Source of the DNA: Pseudomonas sp. LBUM920
GTDB lineage: Bacteria; Pseudomonadota; Gammaproteobacteria; Pseudomonadales; Pseudomonadaceae
NCBI RefSeq assembly: GCF_003852315.1
Contig: NZ_CP027762.1
Coordinates: 5,685,501-5,749,500, forward strand
DNA: 64,000 nucleotides
Direction: 5' to 3'
Below are positions 40,854 to 50,252 of the stretch, in pieces; the stretch's first letter is position 1; every line of letters begins with the position of its first letter. The notes under the pieces are model-generated. The model ran no database searches. It worked only from the letters and a program-made list of their open reading frames with translations, and was not told where the DNA came from. The position numbers and the translations under genes were made by a program.

Positions 40854-41869
40854 TACTTGTTGCCCCGTGCTTGGACCAGCATGTCTGACAGCTGATGCAC
40901 GGCCATGGCGTACATCACACTGCGGTTATAACGCGTGATTGCGTAAAAATTCTTCAGGCCCATCCAGTATTCCGGGCCGTTTTCGCCTTCCAAGCGGAAC
41001 GCCGTCACCGGCATATCATCGCGTGGCGCATTCTGACTCGACCAGCCCAGGGCTCGCAACTCCCCGACGGTCTTGACCGGCTCGATTCCCTGAGTCAAAC
41101 CTTCGTCGGCGCGCTCGCCGGTGACATCGGCACGGATCACCACCGGCTCGCCTGACACCCAACCATGGCGCTTGAAGTAGCTGGCCACGCTGCCAATGGC
41201 GTCATCCGGATTGCTCCAGATATTGATGTGGCCGTCGCCGTCGAAATCCACGGCGTATGCACGAAAGCTGCTCGGCATGAACTGCGGCAAGCCCATCGCA
41301 CCGGCATAGGAGCCCTTGAGGGTCAGCGGGTCGACCTGCTCTTCGCGGGCCAGCAGCAGGAATTCGCGCAGCTCCTTGCGGAAGAACTCGGCGCGCGGCG
41401 GGTAATCGAAGCCCAGGGTCGACAAGGCGTCGATCACCCGGTAACTGCCGGTATTGCGCCCGTAAAAGGTTTCAATGCCGATGATCGCGACGATGACTTG
41501 GGCCGGCACGCCGTACTCCTGCTCGGCGCGGGCCAGCGCGGCTTCGTGCTGACGCCAGAAGTCCACACCCCGCGCCACGCGGGCGTCGGTGAGGAACATC
41601 GGGCGGTATTCTTTCCACTGTTTCACGCGCTCGGCGGGACGCGAGATCGCATCGAGGATCGCCTGCTTGCGCTGGGCTTCGCGGAACACGCCCATCAGCT
41701 GTTCACCGGCGAAACCGTAGTCGCGGGTCATTTCACCGACAAATTCGGCGACCTGGGGTGAGCCATCGTAGTCACCGGCCTGCGCCTCTTGCGTCGCGCC
41801 CAGCAGCCCAATCAGGCTCATCCAGGACGCATGCCGAGTCGCCCAGCCGCGCATTACTTGCATTGACAT
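40853..41869 (-). CDS. mltB: Lytic murein transglycosylase B (SltB1-like)
   Basis: A 338-residue MltB-family enzyme with catalytic Glu133 in GIETFYGRNTGSYRVIDALS and the signature MGLPQFMPSSFRAYAVDFDG. The N-terminus resembles a cleavable or weak signal peptide with no clear lipobox, which fits the soluble SltB1 of P. aeruginosa (PA4001, from memory). The ATG at 41869 has AAGGTG at good spacing. Between rodA and rlpA. Confidence 0.92.
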   Translation of the reverse strand: MSMQVMRGWATRHASWMSLIGLLGATQEAQAGDYDGSPQVAEFVGEMTRDYGFAGEQLMGVFREAQRKQAILDAISRPAERVKQWKEYRPMFLTDARVARGVDFWRQHEAALARAEQEYGVPAQVIVAIIGIETFYGRNTGSYRVIDALSTLGFDYPPRAEFFRKELREFLLLAREEQVDPLTLKGSYAGAMGLPQFMPSSFRAYAVDFDGDGHINIWSNPDDAIGSVASYFKRHGWVSGEPVVIRADVTGERADEGLTQGIEPVKTVGELRALGWSSQNAPRDDMPVTAFRLEGENGPEYWMGLKNFYAITRYNRSVMYAMAVHQLSDMLVQARGNK

Positions 41870-41880
41870 CTTCACCTTAT

Positions 41881-43026
41881 TCAAACCTGTGCGATCCACT
41901 TGCGATGCGTGTGAATCGACATCAAAACCCCAAACGCTGACAGCAATGTCACCAGCGAAGTTCCGCCGTAGCTAATGAACGGCAACGGCACCCCAACCAC
42001 CGGCAGCAGGCCACTGACCATACCGATGTTGACGAAAACGTAAACAAAAAAAGTCATGGTCAAGCTGCCGGCGAGCAGTTTGCCGAACAGCGTCTGCGCC
42101 TGCGCGGTGATCACCAAACCGCGACCAATCAACAGCAGATAAATCAGCAACAGCGCGCAAATGCCTACCAGGCCGAACTCTTCGCCCATTACGGCAATGA
42201 TGAAGTCGGTGTGGCTTTCGGGCAAAAAGTCCAGGTGCGACTGAGTGCCCAGTAACCAGCCCTTACCAAATACTCCGCCGGAACCGATGGCGGCCTTGGA
42301 CTGGATGATGTTCCAGCCGGTGCCCAGCGGGTCACTCTCCGGGTCAAGGAACGTCAGGATCCGCTGCTTCTGGTAGTCGTGCATAAAGAAGAACCACATG
42401 GCCACGGCCACGGGGATGGCGGCGGCCAGCACGCTGAGGATCCAGCGCCAGCGCAGGCCGCCCATAAACAGTACGAACGCACCGCCCGCGAGGATCAGCA
42501 GCGAGGTGCCGAGGTCGGGCTGGCGCACGATCAGGATGAACGGTACGCCAATCAATATCAGGCTGATGCCCACGTGCTTGAGCTGCGGCGGCAAGGTGCG
42601 CTTGGACAAATACCAGGCGATGGTTGCCGGCATCAAAATCTTCATGAATTCCGACGGCTGGAAGCGAATCACTCCTGGAATGTTGATCCAGCGCGTCGCG
42701 CCCATGGCGTTGTGGCCCATCACGTCCACCACCACCAGCAGCAATACGCCAGCGACATAACCAAGCGGCACCCAGCGCGCCATGAAACGCGGTTCGAGCT
42801 GGGCAATCACCACCATCGACAACAGGCCCAAGCCGAACGACGACGCCTGCTTGATCAACAGGTCCCAGTTCTTGCCGCTGGCCGAATACAGCACGAACAG
42901 GCTGCCGGCCGCCAAGGTCAGCAACAGGATCAGCAACGGGCCATCAATGTGCATGCGCTGCAATAACGTCGCGCGGCGACGCATCACATCCTCGCTGGAG
43001 AGGATGCGGTCAAAATTACTCTTCAC
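41881..43026 (-). CDS. rodA: Rod shape-determining protein RodA (SEDS glycosyltransferase)
   Basis: A 381-residue SEDS protein with about ten membrane helices. Features include GATRWINIPGVIRFQPSEF, then IVRQPDLGTSLLIL and a conserved C-terminal PFISYGGTSLVTLLSAFG. RodA polymerises lipid II with its partner PBP2 during cell elongation. The likely start is a GTG at 43026 (VKSNFDRIL), behind a GAGG sequence and overlapping the end of mrdA by 11 bases. A longer frame upstream is less plausible. Confidence 0.94.
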   Translation of the reverse strand: MKSNFDRILSSEDVMRRRATLLQRMHIDGPLLILLLTLAAGSLFVLYSASGKNWDLLIKQASSFGLGLLSMVVIAQLEPRFMARWVPLGYVAGVLLLVVVDVMGHNAMGATRWINIPGVIRFQPSEFMKILMPATIAWYLSKRTLPPQLKHVGISLILIGVPFILIVRQPDLGTSLLILAGGAFVLFMGGLRWRWILSVLAAAIPVAVAMWFFFMHDYQKQRILTFLDPESDPLGTGWNIIQSKAAIGSGGVFGKGWLLGTQSHLDFLPESHTDFIIAVMGEEFGLVGICALLLIYLLLIGRGLVITAQAQTLFGKLLAGSLTMTFFVYVFVNIGMVSGLLPVVGVPLPFISYGGTSLVTLLSAFGVLMSIHTHRKWIAQV

Positions 43027-44914
43027 GGGCCGTAACCTCGGTGCTTGAAGGGGGGCCGCCATATTCGGATTTGAGCCTGCCGTCGTCGGCCAACAGCCAG
43101 GCGTCCATGATCTGGCGCACCACGGGCGCAGCCACGCCGGAGCCGGACTCGCCGTTTTCGACCATTACTGCCACGACGATTTTCGGGTCGTCTGCCGGGG
43201 CAAAACCGACGAACAAGGCGTGGTCGCGGTGGCGTTCCTGAACCTTGGAGCGGTCGTATTTCTCGCCCTGCTTGATCGCGACCACCTGCGCGGTACCACT
43301 CTTGCCGGCAATGCGGTATTGCGCGCCGGCCGCCGCTTTGCGCGCGGTGCCACGGGCGCCGTGCATCACTTGCTGCATGCCGTGGTTGACCTTGGTCCAG
43401 TCGGAGGGGTCACGCAGCACGATGTCGGGAATCGGGTTTTCATCCACAGGCTTTTCGCCTTCGATGGTCTTGGCCAGGTGCGGACGGTTCCAGATGCCTT
43501 TATTGGCCACCAGCGCCGTGGCCTGGGCCAGTTGCAGCGGTGTGGCCTGCATGTAGCCCTGGCCGATACCAAGAATCAGGGTTTCGCCCGGGAACCACGC
43601 CTGGCGACGGGTCGCACGCTTCCACTCCCGCGACGGCATCAGGCCGGGGGATTCTTCGAACATGTCCAGGGAGACTTTCTGACCCAGGCCGAACTTGCCC
43701 ATGTAGGCAGACAGCCGGTCGATGCCCAGCTTGTGGGCCAGGTCGTAAAAATAGGTGTCGTTGGAGCGCATGATCGCGGTGTCCAGGTCGACATAGCCGT
43801 CACCGGTACGGTTCCAGTTACGGTATTTGTGATCGTAGTTGGGCAGCATGTAGTAGCCCGGGTCGAACACGCGGCTTGACGCGGTGACCACGCCCGAATC
43901 CAGGCCGGCAATCGCCACCGCCGGCTTAATGGTCGAACCCGGCGGATACAACCCGCGCAGCACGCGGTTGAACAGCGGTCGGTCGATGGAATCACGCAGC
44001 TCGGCGTAGGCCTTGAAGCTGATGCCGGTGACGAACAGGTTGGGGTCGAAGCTTGGCTGACTGACCATCGCCAGCACTTCGCCGGTTCTCGGGTCCAGTG
44101 CCACTACCGCGCCGCGCCGGCCACCCAGGGCCATTTCGGCCGCTTCCTGCAACTTGATGTCCAGGCTCAACACAATGTCTTTGCCCGGCACCGGGTCGGT
44201 GCGCTTGAGCACGCGCAACACGCGGCCGCGGGCGTTGGTCTCGACTTCCTCGTAACCCACCTGGCCATGCAGCTCCGGCTCGTAGAAACGCTCGATGCCG
44301 GTTTTACCAATATGGTGGGTGCCGCTGTAATTCACCGGATCGAGGCTTTTCAGCTCTTTCTCGTTGATGCGCCCCATGTAACCGACGGAGTGGGCAAAGT
44401 GCGGCCCTTGCGGGTAATGCCGCACCAACTGCGCCACCACTTCCACACCGGGCAGGCGGAACTGGTTCACGGCGATTCGCGCGATCTGCTCTTCGGTCAG
44501 CTCGAACAGGATCGGCACCGGCTCGAATGGCCGGCGCCCCTGCTTCATGCGTTTTTCGAAGATCACCCGGTCTTCCGGCGTCAGCTGCAGCACCTCGACG
44601 ATCACGTCGAGGATTTGCTGCCAGTCGCCGGAACGCTCGCGGGTCATGCTCAGGCTGAAGCTGGGTCGGTTATCGGCCACCACCACGCCATTGCGGTCGA
44701 AAATCAGCCCACGGGTCGGCGGAATCGGCTGCACATGCACCCGGTTATTTTCCGACAGCGTGGAGTGATAGTCGTACTGGATCACCTGCAGGAAATACAG
44801 GCGCGCAATCAGCACACCGATCAGCCCCACCACCAGAAAGGCACCGAACACGACCCGCGCGCGTACCAGACGTGCGTCTTTCTCGTGGTCCTTGATGCGG
44901 ATCGGCTGGGTCAT
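43016..44914 (-). CDS. mrdA: Penicillin-binding protein 2 (elongasome transpeptidase)
   Basis: A 632-residue class B PBP with an N-terminal membrane anchor (VVFGAFLVVGLIGVLIARLYFL, residues 21-42). It has a dimerisation/pedestal domain and a transpeptidase domain with GSTIKP (Ser327, Lys330), RSNDTYF and KSGTAQ. It crosslinks peptidoglycan made by RodA and is the target of mecillinam. Directly upstream of rodA, downstream of rlmH. Confidence 0.95.
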   Translation of the reverse strand: MTQPIRIKDHEKDARLVRARVVFGAFLVVGLIGVLIARLYFLQVIQYDYHSTLSENNRVHVQPIPPTRGLIFDRNGVVVADNRPSFSLSMTRERSGDWQQILDVIVEVLQLTPEDRVIFEKRMKQGRRPFEPVPILFELTEEQIARIAVNQFRLPGVEVVAQLVRHYPQGPHFAHSVGYMGRINEKELKSLDPVNYSGTHHIGKTGIERFYEPELHGQVGYEEVETNARGRVLRVLKRTDPVPGKDIVLSLDIKLQEAAEMALGGRRGAVVALDPRTGEVLAMVSQPSFDPNLFVTGISFKAYAELRDSIDRPLFNRVLRGLYPPGSTIKPAVAIAGLDSGVVTASSRVFDPGYYMLPNYDHKYRNWNRTGDGYVDLDTAIMRSNDTYFYDLAHKLGIDRLSAYMGKFGLGQKVSLDMFEESPGLMPSREWKRATRRQAWFPGETLILGIGQGYMQATPLQLAQATALVANKGIWNRPHLAKTIEGEKPVDENPIPDIVLRDPSDWTKVNHGMQQVMHGARGTARKAAAGAQYRIAGKSGTAQVVAIKQGEKYDRSKVQERHRDHALFVGFAPADDPKIVVAVMVENGESGSGVAAPVVRQIMDAWLLADDGRLKSEYGGPPSSTEVTAREE

Positions 44915-44929
44915 CGGGAGGGGCGCAGA

Positions 44930-45397
44930 TTATTTGTGGTAAGGGTGCCCGGACAGAACTGTCCAGGCGCGATACAGCTGTTCACCGATCAGAATCCTTA
45001 CCAACGGGTGCGGCAGCGTCAGCGCTGACAACGACCAGCGCTGATCCGCCCGCGCACAGACTTCCGGCGCCAGCCCTTCGGGGCCGCCGACCATGAAGTT
45101 GACCGTGCGCGAATCCAGGCGCCAGCGATCCAGCTCCACCGCCAATTGCTCGGTGCTCCAGGGTTTGCCGTGCACCTCGAGGGTGACGATGCGCTCGTTG
45201 GGGCCGACCTTGGCCAGCATGGCTTCGCCTTCCTGACGGATAAAGCGCGCCACGTCGGCATTCTTGCCCCGGGTGTTGAGCGGTATTTCCACCAGTTCCA
45301 GCGACAGCTCAGCGGGCAGACGCTTGGCATATTCGTGCCAACCTTCTTCCACCCACTTGGGCATGCGTGAACCGACAGCGATCAGACGCAGGCGCAC
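44930..45397 (-). CDS. rlmH: 23S rRNA (pseudouridine1915-N3)-methyltransferase RlmH
   Basis: A 155-residue SPOUT methyltransferase: [19 protein letters not shown] at the N-terminus and [13 protein letters not shown] with [19 protein letters not shown] in the knotted SAM-binding part. It methylates pseudouridine 1915 of 23S rRNA. The start is a GTG with a good AAGGAA site. It lies ten bases after rsfS, the usual arrangement. Confidence 0.95.
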
Positions 45398-45406
45398 AGC
45401 CGTTCC

Positions 45407-45901
45407 TTATTCCTGGTCTTTGTTGAGCTTGTCGAAGTGCGCGTGGCCCACTTCCGGGCTGTGGTGCTTGCCATCAGCGGCACGGCTCTGCTCGGCGCCT
45501 TTCCACAGACGCTCGAGGTCGTAGAACTGACGGGCATTGGAAGTCATCATGTGAACGATCACGTCGTCCATGTCCAGCAGCACCCAGTCGCTGTCGCCCT
45601 TGCCTTCTTCACCCAGCGGCTTCACGCCTTGGGCTTTGACGGCTTCGCGAACCTTGTCCAGCATCGCGCCGATCTGGCGGTTGGAGGTACCGGTGGCGAT
45701 GATCATGAAGTCGGTGATGCTCTGCTTGTCGCGCACGTCCAGCACCTGGATGTCCTGGGCCTTAACGTCTTCCAGGGCAGCCACGGCGACTTTTACCAGC
45801 TCTTCGCCAGCCAGCTCAGGGCCGGTGTGCGCTTCAACTGGCAGCGGGGCGCTTTTGAAAGTGCCTTTGCGCTTAACTTTGCTTACGTCTTTGTTCGTCA
45901 T
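45407..45901 (-). CDS. rsfS: Ribosome silencing factor RsfS with N- and C-terminal extensions
   Basis: A 164-residue protein. The conserved Iojap core runs from about residue 34 to 140 (VAVAALEDVKAQDIQVLDVR, then TSNRQIGAMLDKV, DSDWVLLDMDDVIVHMM). It is longer than typical RsfS (about 105-120 residues). A basic 30-residue N-terminal segment (TNKDVSKVKRKGTFK) and a His-rich tail (ADGKHHSPEVGHAHFDKL) account for the difference. RsfS binds uL14 and blocks subunit joining in starvation. It lies between nadD and rlmH. Confidence 0.93.
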   Translation of the reverse strand: MTNKDVSKVKRKGTFKSAPLPVEAHTGPELAGEELVKVAVAALEDVKAQDIQVLDVRDKQSITDFMIIATGTSNRQIGAMLDKVREAVKAQGVKPLGEEGKGDSDWVLLDMDDVIVHMMTSNARQFYDLERLWKGAEQSRAADGKHHSPEVGHAHFDKLNKDQE

Positions 45902-45970
45902 ATAAAACTCGTTTTGCTCGTATGTTCGGGCGCTCGCTGCACGATTTATCGTACGCTCAAGCGCGCCTTT

Positions 45971-46615
45971 TCAGTTCGACGCACGGTAAAGCCCGTGCGC
46001 ATCGATGTAGGCCAGGACCGCGTCAGGCACCAGGAAACGTACCGACTTCCCGCTGGCCAGCAGTTGACGGATCTGGGTGGCGGACACCGCAAGCGGCGTC
46101 TGCCAGACGAATGCAATATTCCCGTTCGGCCCGGTCAGGGCCAAGGGGTCACTTACCGACCGCGCGGCCAGCAGGTTGCGCAAGGCATCCGGCGGTTCGC
46201 TGTCGGCATCCGGGCGTTGCAAAACCAGGATGTGGCAATGCTGGAGGAGTTCCTCCCAGCGATGCCAAGAGGGCAGGCCGCAAAATGCGTCCCAGCCCAA
46301 AAGCAGAAACAACTGGTCGTCTGCGGCCAACTCGGCACGCATCAGTTCCAGGGTATCGACAGTGTAGGACGGTTTATCGCGCTTGAGCTCGTGGTCGTCC
46401 ACCACCAGCGGCGCAATGCCGTCTACCGCCAGGCGCACCATCTCCAGGCGTTGTTGCGGTGATACCTGCGGCGTATCGCGATGCGGTGGCCGCGCATTGG
46501 GCATCACCCGCAGCTCATCCAGCGCGAGGGCGTCCGCCACTTCCAGGGCACTGCGCAAATGGCCGATGTGCACGGGGTCGAAGGTACCGCCGAGCAGCCC
46601 GATGCGTTTAGCCAT
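45971..46615 (-). CDS. nadD: Nicotinate-nucleotide adenylyltransferase
   Basis: A 214-residue nucleotidyltransferase with GGTFDPVHIGHLR (His16, His19) and the C-terminal signature SATQIRQLLASGKSVRFLVP. It adenylates nicotinate mononucleotide in NAD synthesis. The ATG at 46615 overlaps the proA stop as TGATG, so the pair is translationally coupled. A TTG one codon upstream is the only alternative. Confidence 0.94.
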   Translation of the reverse strand: MAKRIGLLGGTFDPVHIGHLRSALEVADALALDELRVMPNARPPHRDTPQVSPQQRLEMVRLAVDGIAPLVVDDHELKRDKPSYTVDTLELMRAELAADDQLFLLLGWDAFCGLPSWHRWEELLQHCHILVLQRPDADSEPPDALRNLLAARSVSDPLALTGPNGNIAFVWQTPLAVSATQIRQLLASGKSVRFLVPDAVLAYIDAHGLYRASN

Positions 46616-47880
46616 CAAGTGCGCACGTGACCGTCGCCGAACACCACGTACTTCTCGCTGGTCAGGCCTTCAAGGCCAACCGGGCCGCGTGCGTGGAGTT
46701 TGTCGGTGGAGATGCCGATTTCCGCCCCCAGGCCATATTCGAAGCCGTCGGCAAAACGCGTCGAGGCGTTGACCATCACCGAAGCGGAATCCACTTCGTT
46801 GAGGAAACGCCGGGCATCACTGAAATGCTCGGAAACAATGGCATCGGTGTGCTTGGAGCCGTATTTATTGATGTGCTCGATGGCCTGGTCCAGGTCGTCG
46901 ACGATGCGGATCGACAGGATCGGCGCCGTGTACTCGGTGTACCAGTCCTGCTCTGTCGCCTCGATCACGTCCGCGCCCAGCAGCGCACGGGTACGTTCAC
47001 AACCGCGCAGTTCCACGCCCTTGTCACGGTAGATGGCAGCCAGCGGCGGCAGCACGCGATCGGCAATGCCGACGTGCACCAGCAGGGTTTCCATGGTGTT
47101 GCAGGGGGCGTAGCGGTGGGTCTTGGCGTTGTCGGCGATGCGGATCGCCTTGTCGATGTCGGCGGCAACGTCGATGAACACGTGGCACACGCCGTCGAGG
47201 TGCTTGATCACTGGCACTTTCGCATCGCGGCTCACGCGCTCGATCAGGCTCTTGCCACCGCGCGGCACGATCACGTCGACAAATTCCGGCATGGTGATCA
47301 GCGCGCCAACGGCGGCGCGGTCGGTGGTTTCCACCACTTGCACCACTTCAGCCGGCAGCTCGGCCACGGCCAGGCCCTGCTGAATGCAGGCGGCGATGGC
47401 GCGGTTGGAATTAATCGCCTCGGAACCGCCACGCAAGATGGTGGCGTTGCCGGACTTGAGGCACAGGCTCGCGGCGTCGATGGTCACGTTCGGGCGCGAC
47501 TCATAGATAATGCCGATCACGCCCAGGGGCACGCGCATTTTGCCGACCTGGATACCGGACGGCAGGTAACGCATGTCGCGGATTTCACCGATGGGGTCAG
47601 GCAGTTTGGCCACCTGACGCAGGCCTTCGATCATGTCGTCGATACGCGCCGGGGTCAGCGCCAGGCGGTCCAGCAGGGCTGGCTCCAGGCCATTGGCGCG
47701 GCCATTGGCCAGGTCCTGTTCATTGGCAGCGGCCAGCTCGGAGCGCGAAGCATCCAGAGCATCGGCGGCGGCCAACAGGGCACGGTTCTTCTGCGCAGTG
47801 CTCGCACGGGCGATCAACCGCGAGGCCTGGCGGGCAGCGCGACCCAGGCGGGTCATGTAGTCAAGAACGGACTCAGTCAT
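46615..47880 (-). CDS. proA: Gamma-glutamyl phosphate reductase
   Basis: A 421-residue aldehyde-dehydrogenase-fold enzyme. It has PLGVIGIIYESRPNVTIDAA, then LKSGNATILRGGSEAINSNR, and KTHRYAPCNTMETLLVH with the catalytic Cys near residue 257. It reduces gamma-glutamyl phosphate in proline synthesis. First gene of the minus-strand block that continues with nadD. Confidence 0.96.
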   Translation of the reverse strand: MTESVLDYMTRLGRAARQASRLIARASTAQKNRALLAAADALDASRSELAAANEQDLANGRANGLEPALLDRLALTPARIDDMIEGLRQVAKLPDPIGEIRDMRYLPSGIQVGKMRVPLGVIGIIYESRPNVTIDAASLCLKSGNATILRGGSEAINSNRAIAACIQQGLAVAELPAEVVQVVETTDRAAVGALITMPEFVDVIVPRGGKSLIERVSRDAKVPVIKHLDGVCHVFIDVAADIDKAIRIADNAKTHRYAPCNTMETLLVHVGIADRVLPPLAAIYRDKGVELRGCERTRALLGADVIEATEQDWYTEYTAPILSIRIVDDLDQAIEHINKYGSKHTDAIVSEHFSDARRFLNEVDSASVMVNASTRFADGFEYGLGAEIGISTDKLHARGPVGLEGLTSEKYVVFGDGHVRT

Positions 47881-48054
47881 GGTCAGGGAGTCTTGGCAAA
47901 GAGGAAAGCGGCAGATTATAGCTGTGACGCCGCCCGACTGACAGCGGTGAGGGGCGGATGGTCGAAATGAACTGTAAAAACTTGGGGTTCAGCGGTAATT
48001 AAGGTGGGAGTTGTTATTATTCCGTCACATTTAGCCGCATTAACCCTGATCGCC

Positions 48055-48738
48055 ATGTCCAGTTTTGCCCCTCAACTCCCCGCCAGCGCCCTGCCCGACA
48101 GCTTCTTCGACCGCGACGCGCAACTACTCGCGCGCGAATTACTCGGAAAAGTCATACGCCACCGCGTGGGCGATATCTGGCTTTCAGCGCGAATTATTGA
48201 AACCGAAGCCTATTACGTGGCCGAAAAAGGCAGTCACGCGTCGCTCGGCTATACAGAAAAGCGTAAGGCTTTGTTTCTGGATGGTGGGCACATCTACATG
48301 TACTACGCCCGTGGCGGCGATTCGCTGAACTTCAGCGCCCAGGGCCCAGGCAATGCCGTGCTGATCAAATCGGCCTATCCGTGGGTCGATGGAATCTCCG
48401 GCCCGGCGAGTCTGGCGCAGATGCTGCTGAACAACCCCGACGCCAACGGCCACCCTCGCCCCGCGCAGAAACTCTGCGCGGGCCAGACGCTGCTGTGCAA
48501 AGCCTTGGGACTGAAAGTGCCAATGTGGGATGCCAAGCGTTTTGACCAGGAACTGCTCTACGTTGAAGACGTGGGCCAGGTGCCGTCGCAGACCATCCAG
48601 ACCACGCGCCTGGGCATTCCCAGCGGGCGCGATGAACACTTGATGTACCGCTTTGTCGATGCTGGCTACGCGCCTTACTGCACCCGGAACCCGCTGCGCC
48701 GGGGCCAGGTCGAAGGCCGCGATTACTTTTTGATTTGA
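48055..48738 (+). CDS. mpg: DNA-3-methyladenine glycosylase (AAG/MPG type)
   Basis: A 227-residue AAG-family glycosylase. Conserved parts are LARELLGKVIRHR, then IIETEAYYVAEKGSHAS (catalytic Glu), GGHIYMYYARGGDSLNF and RNPLRRGQVEGRDYFLI. It removes alkylated and deaminated purines by base excision repair. Divergent from proA and flanked downstream by a REP doublet. The ATG at 48055 gives the standard length. An upstream in-frame start at 48004 is less likely. Confidence 0.92.
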   Translation: MSSFAPQLPASALPDSFFDRDAQLLARELLGKVIRHRVGDIWLSARIIETEAYYVAEKGSHASLGYTEKRKALFLDGGHIYMYYARGGDSLNFSAQGPGNAVLIKSAYPWVDGISGPASLAQMLLNNPDANGHPRPAQKLCAGQTLLCKALGLKVPMWDAKRFDQELLYVEDVGQVPSQTIQTTRLGIPSGRDEHLMYRFVDAGYAPYCTRNPLRRGQVEGRDYFLI

Positions 48739-48795
48739 ACAGATTGAGACTGCTGTTCGCGCCGGTCATTGATCCCAGCCACACAGCAGATCCAA

Positions 48796-48884
48796 TGTGG
48801 GAGCGGGCTTGCTCGCGAATGCGGTGTGTCAGCTGCGGATTCCTTCACTGAGACACCGCATTCGCGAGCAAGCCCGCTCCCACA
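48796..48884. repeat. REP doublet (head-to-head)
   Basis: Inverted arms TGTGGGAGCGGGCTTGCTCG and CGAGCAAGCCCGCTCCCACA, with GCGAATGCGGTGT and ACACCGCATTCGC inner segments, between mpg and the DedA-PAP2 gene. Confidence 0.92.
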
Positions 48885-48935
48885 GGTGATGACCACTGTC
48901 TCAGATTCTGTATTACCTACATGGAGTGGCGTTTT

Positions 48936-50252
48936 ATGGGCCAATGGCTCGATAGCATTACCGGCTGGCTGACCCTGAATCCGCAATGGCTGGCCGTCGC
49001 GGTGTTTATCGTCGCGTGCGTGGAGTGCCTGGCCATCGCCGGGCTGATCGTGCCGGGCACGGTGCTGCTGTTTGCCATTGCGGCGCTCGCCGGCAGTGGC
49101 GCGCTGTCCTTGAGTGAAACGCTGTTGCTGGGTTTCCTCGGCGGCTTGCTGGGCGACGGGGTTTCCTACTACCTGGGCCGACATTTCCATCAGAACATCC
49201 GACGCTTGCCCGGCCTGCGCCACCATCCTGAATGGATGAACGGCGCAGAAACCTACTTCCACAAATACGGCATCGCCAGCCTGTTGGTAGGACGTTTCAT
49301 CGGCCCGTTGCGCCCGATGCTGCCGATGGTGGCCGGGATGTGCGACATGCCCTTCCCGCGCTTTGCCGCCGTGAGCGTGTTGGCGGCGGCCGGCTGGTCG
49401 GTGGCCTATCTGCTGCCGGGCTGGGCCACCGGCGCGGCCTTCCGTCTACCACTGCCGGCCGGTTTCTGGCCGCAGGCAGGTATCGTCGCGGCCTGCCTGG
49501 CGGTGTTGCTGGGCCTGAGCTTGAACAGCAGCCTGCGCGGCCATCGTCGCGCCACCTTGTGGATGGGTTGCGCCAGCCTGACGTTGTTGATCGCCCTGTT
49601 CATCGGCTACCCGCACCTCAATGACTTTGATCAGGGTTTGAGCGCACTGGTGCAGGAACACCGCAGCCCCTGGCTGGACGAGGTGATGGTGCGGATTACC
49701 CAGTTGGGTGAGTTCAGGAAGATGTTTGTCGCCAGCGCCATCTTCACCGGCTTGCTGCTGCTGGCGCGGCAGTGGCGTCATGCCGTGTTCGTGGGCGCCA
49801 CACTGGCTGGCGCGGCGGTGATCAACACCGGCACCAAGCTGTTTTTCGCCCGTGGCAGGCCGGAAATCCTCACGGACCCGCTGACCAGTTTCAGCATGCC
49901 CAGCGGCCACGCCTCCGGCGCATTTGCGTTTTTCCTGGCGCTCGCGGTACTGGCCGGTCGCGGCCAACCCACGCGATTGCGCCTGACGTGGATGCTGCTG
50001 GGCTGTATTCCGGCGGCCTTCATTGCGCTGTCGCGCGTCTATCTCGGCGCCCATTGGCCCACGGACATCCTGGCCGGTACGTTGCTGGCGATGACGGTGT
50101 GTGCGTTCAGCCTGACCGTCATCCAGCATCAACGCTCGCTGCCGGCGATGCCGCGCAAGACCTGGTGGCTGCTGCTGCCGGTGCTGGTGGCGCTCATGAG
50201 TTTTATCGCCCTGATCGGCACCCCCCACGCCCTGCTGCGCTACGCCTACTGA
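48936..50252 (+). CDS. DedA-PAP2 fusion membrane phosphatase
   Basis: A 438-residue membrane protein joining two families. The N-terminal half is DedA/VTT-like (FIVACVECLAIAGLIVPGTV, GLLGDGVSYYLGRHF and RFIGPLRPMLPMVAGM). The C-terminal half is a PAP2 phosphatase with KLFFARGRPE, SMPSGHASGAFAFF and SRVYLGAHWPTDILAG. DedA proteins recycle undecaprenyl phosphate across the inner membrane and PAP2 enzymes dephosphorylate lipid phosphates, so the fusion could do both for the C55 carrier. That role is inference. The ATG at 48936 is behind a TGGAG sequence. Confidence 0.88.
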   Translation: MGQWLDSITGWLTLNPQWLAVAVFIVACVECLAIAGLIVPGTVLLFAIAALAGSGALSLSETLLLGFLGGLLGDGVSYYLGRHFHQNIRRLPGLRHHPEWMNGAETYFHKYGIASLLVGRFIGPLRPMLPMVAGMCDMPFPRFAAVSVLAAAGWSVAYLLPGWATGAAFRLPLPAGFWPQAGIVAACLAVLLGLSLNSSLRGHRRATLWMGCASLTLLIALFIGYPHLNDFDQGLSALVQEHRSPWLDEVMVRITQLGEFRKMFVASAIFTGLLLLARQWRHAVFVGATLAGAAVINTGTKLFFARGRPEILTDPLTSFSMPSGHASGAFAFFLALAVLAGRGQPTRLRLTWMLLGCIPAAFIALSRVYLGAHWPTDILAGTLLAMTVCAFSLTVIQHQRSLPAMPRKTWWLLLPVLVALMSFIALIGTPHALLRYAY

